From positions 806,001 through 870,000 of the forward strand of contig NZ_JAHOPB010000002.1 of the NCBI RefSeq assembly GCF_019039055.1: DNA of 64,000 bases. Reading direction: 5' to 3'. A program made the position numbers and the translations under genes. Under the pieces are notes generated by a model. That model searched no databases, was not told the origin of the DNA, and saw only the letters and a program-made list of their open reading frames with translations. Each line of letters begins with the position of its first letter. Positions within the stretch are counted from its first letter, which is position 1. This DNA is from Reyranella humidisoli (GTDB lineage Bacteria; Pseudomonadota; Alphaproteobacteria; Reyranellales; Reyranellaceae). This document shows positions 63,938-64,000 of the stretch, in pieces.

Positions 63938-64000
63938 GTGTCGGACTTTCTCCCCCATCCGTTCTGGAACTTCTCGCTCGAACTCTATGCCGGTGAGGGC
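63938..64000 (+). CDS. TIGR02444-family protein, N-terminal part
   Basis: A GTG at 63938 opens a frame that runs off the window after 21 codons. The visible sequence VSDFLPHPFWNFSLELYAGEG has the N-terminal FWxFSLxxYAxxGV-type signature of the small TIGR02444 (DUF2390) family, which is common in alphaproteobacteria and has no known function. The gene is divergent from the YdcH/purEK operon. Confidence 0.6.
   Translation, partial: MSDFLPHPFWNFSLELYAGEG

Overview
The window is GC-rich chromosomal DNA from an alphaproteobacterium. The evidence is the gene content and order (serC-serA, hisZ-purA, recA-alaS, split pntAA/pntAB/pntB, rpsU next to a COQ9-family gene, purE-purK next to a YdcH-family gene) and a perfect alphaproteobacterial LexA box, GAAC-N7-GAAC, ahead of recA. 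A Rhodospirillales/Reyranella-like source is my guess and cannot be proved from the window. There is no rRNA, no intact tRNA, no CRISPR array and no recognisable transposase.

Layout. 0-8 kb: catabolic genes (enoyl-CoA hydratase end, quinone oxidoreductase-like, alpha/beta hydrolase, ThDP decarboxylase-like enzyme, APH-type kinase, family 5 solute-binding protein) and a two-gene cassette of unknown function. 8-18 kb: purA, hisZ, a glycosyltransferase/methyltransferase/cupin run, a polytopic membrane protein, serC and serA. 18.3-19.9 kb: two adjacent genes, each interrupted by one in-frame TGA exactly at a redox-active position. 19.9-24.8 kb: a tripartite-tricarboxylate binding protein with a tricarballylate-dehydrogenase-like flavoprotein, and a CoA transferase. 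24.8-30.8 kb: a signalling locus with a 1267-residue hybrid histidine kinase, a divergent secreted protein of 15 Asn-spaced pentapeptides, an ADYC-like protein and an OmpR-type regulator. 31-36 kb: recA, a YkgJ-type protein and alaS. 36-40.6 kb: small envelope proteins, a PRC-barrel protein, an Lrp/AsnC regulator and an LLM-type flavin enzyme. 40.7-42.5 kb: an AT-richer accessory island. 42.6-55.5 kb: a giant indolepyruvate oxidoreductase, two SDR epimerases, a P-loop ATPase, an M3 peptidase, an ABC1 kinase and others. 55.6-64 kb: proton-translocating transhydrogenase, a MORN-repeat protein, a HAD protein, rpsU, COQ9 and purE/purK.

The standout is the pair at 18383-19833. The first gene is an AhpD/carboxymuconolactone-decarboxylase-like protein with a Cys-Pro-Phe-[TGA] motif. 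The second is a GrdB/PrdB-type selenoprotein B-family protein with [TGA]-Pro-Val-Cys. Each TGA is followed 17-18 nt later by a short perfect hairpin, and both hairpins have a CGUG-starting five-base loop. This strongly suggests two selenocysteine proteins read with bacterial SECIS elements in one operon. No selA, selB, selC or selD gene lies in the window.

Second in interest is the island at 40.7-42.5 kb. It carries a PD-(D/E)XK-like nuclease candidate and a TIGR02391 (Ymh) family gene. Between them lies a frameshifted, diverged copy of the 3' end of the neighbouring indolepyruvate oxidoreductase gene, a scar of how the region was assembled. Non-coding structure includes a three-copy intergenic palindromic repeat, a two-copy 23-bp inverted-repeat element, a cluster of GGCGAYAC-type motifs in the kinase/repeat-protein promoter region, overlapping hairpins behind recA and a hairpin-rich stretch at 47.26-47.47 kb.
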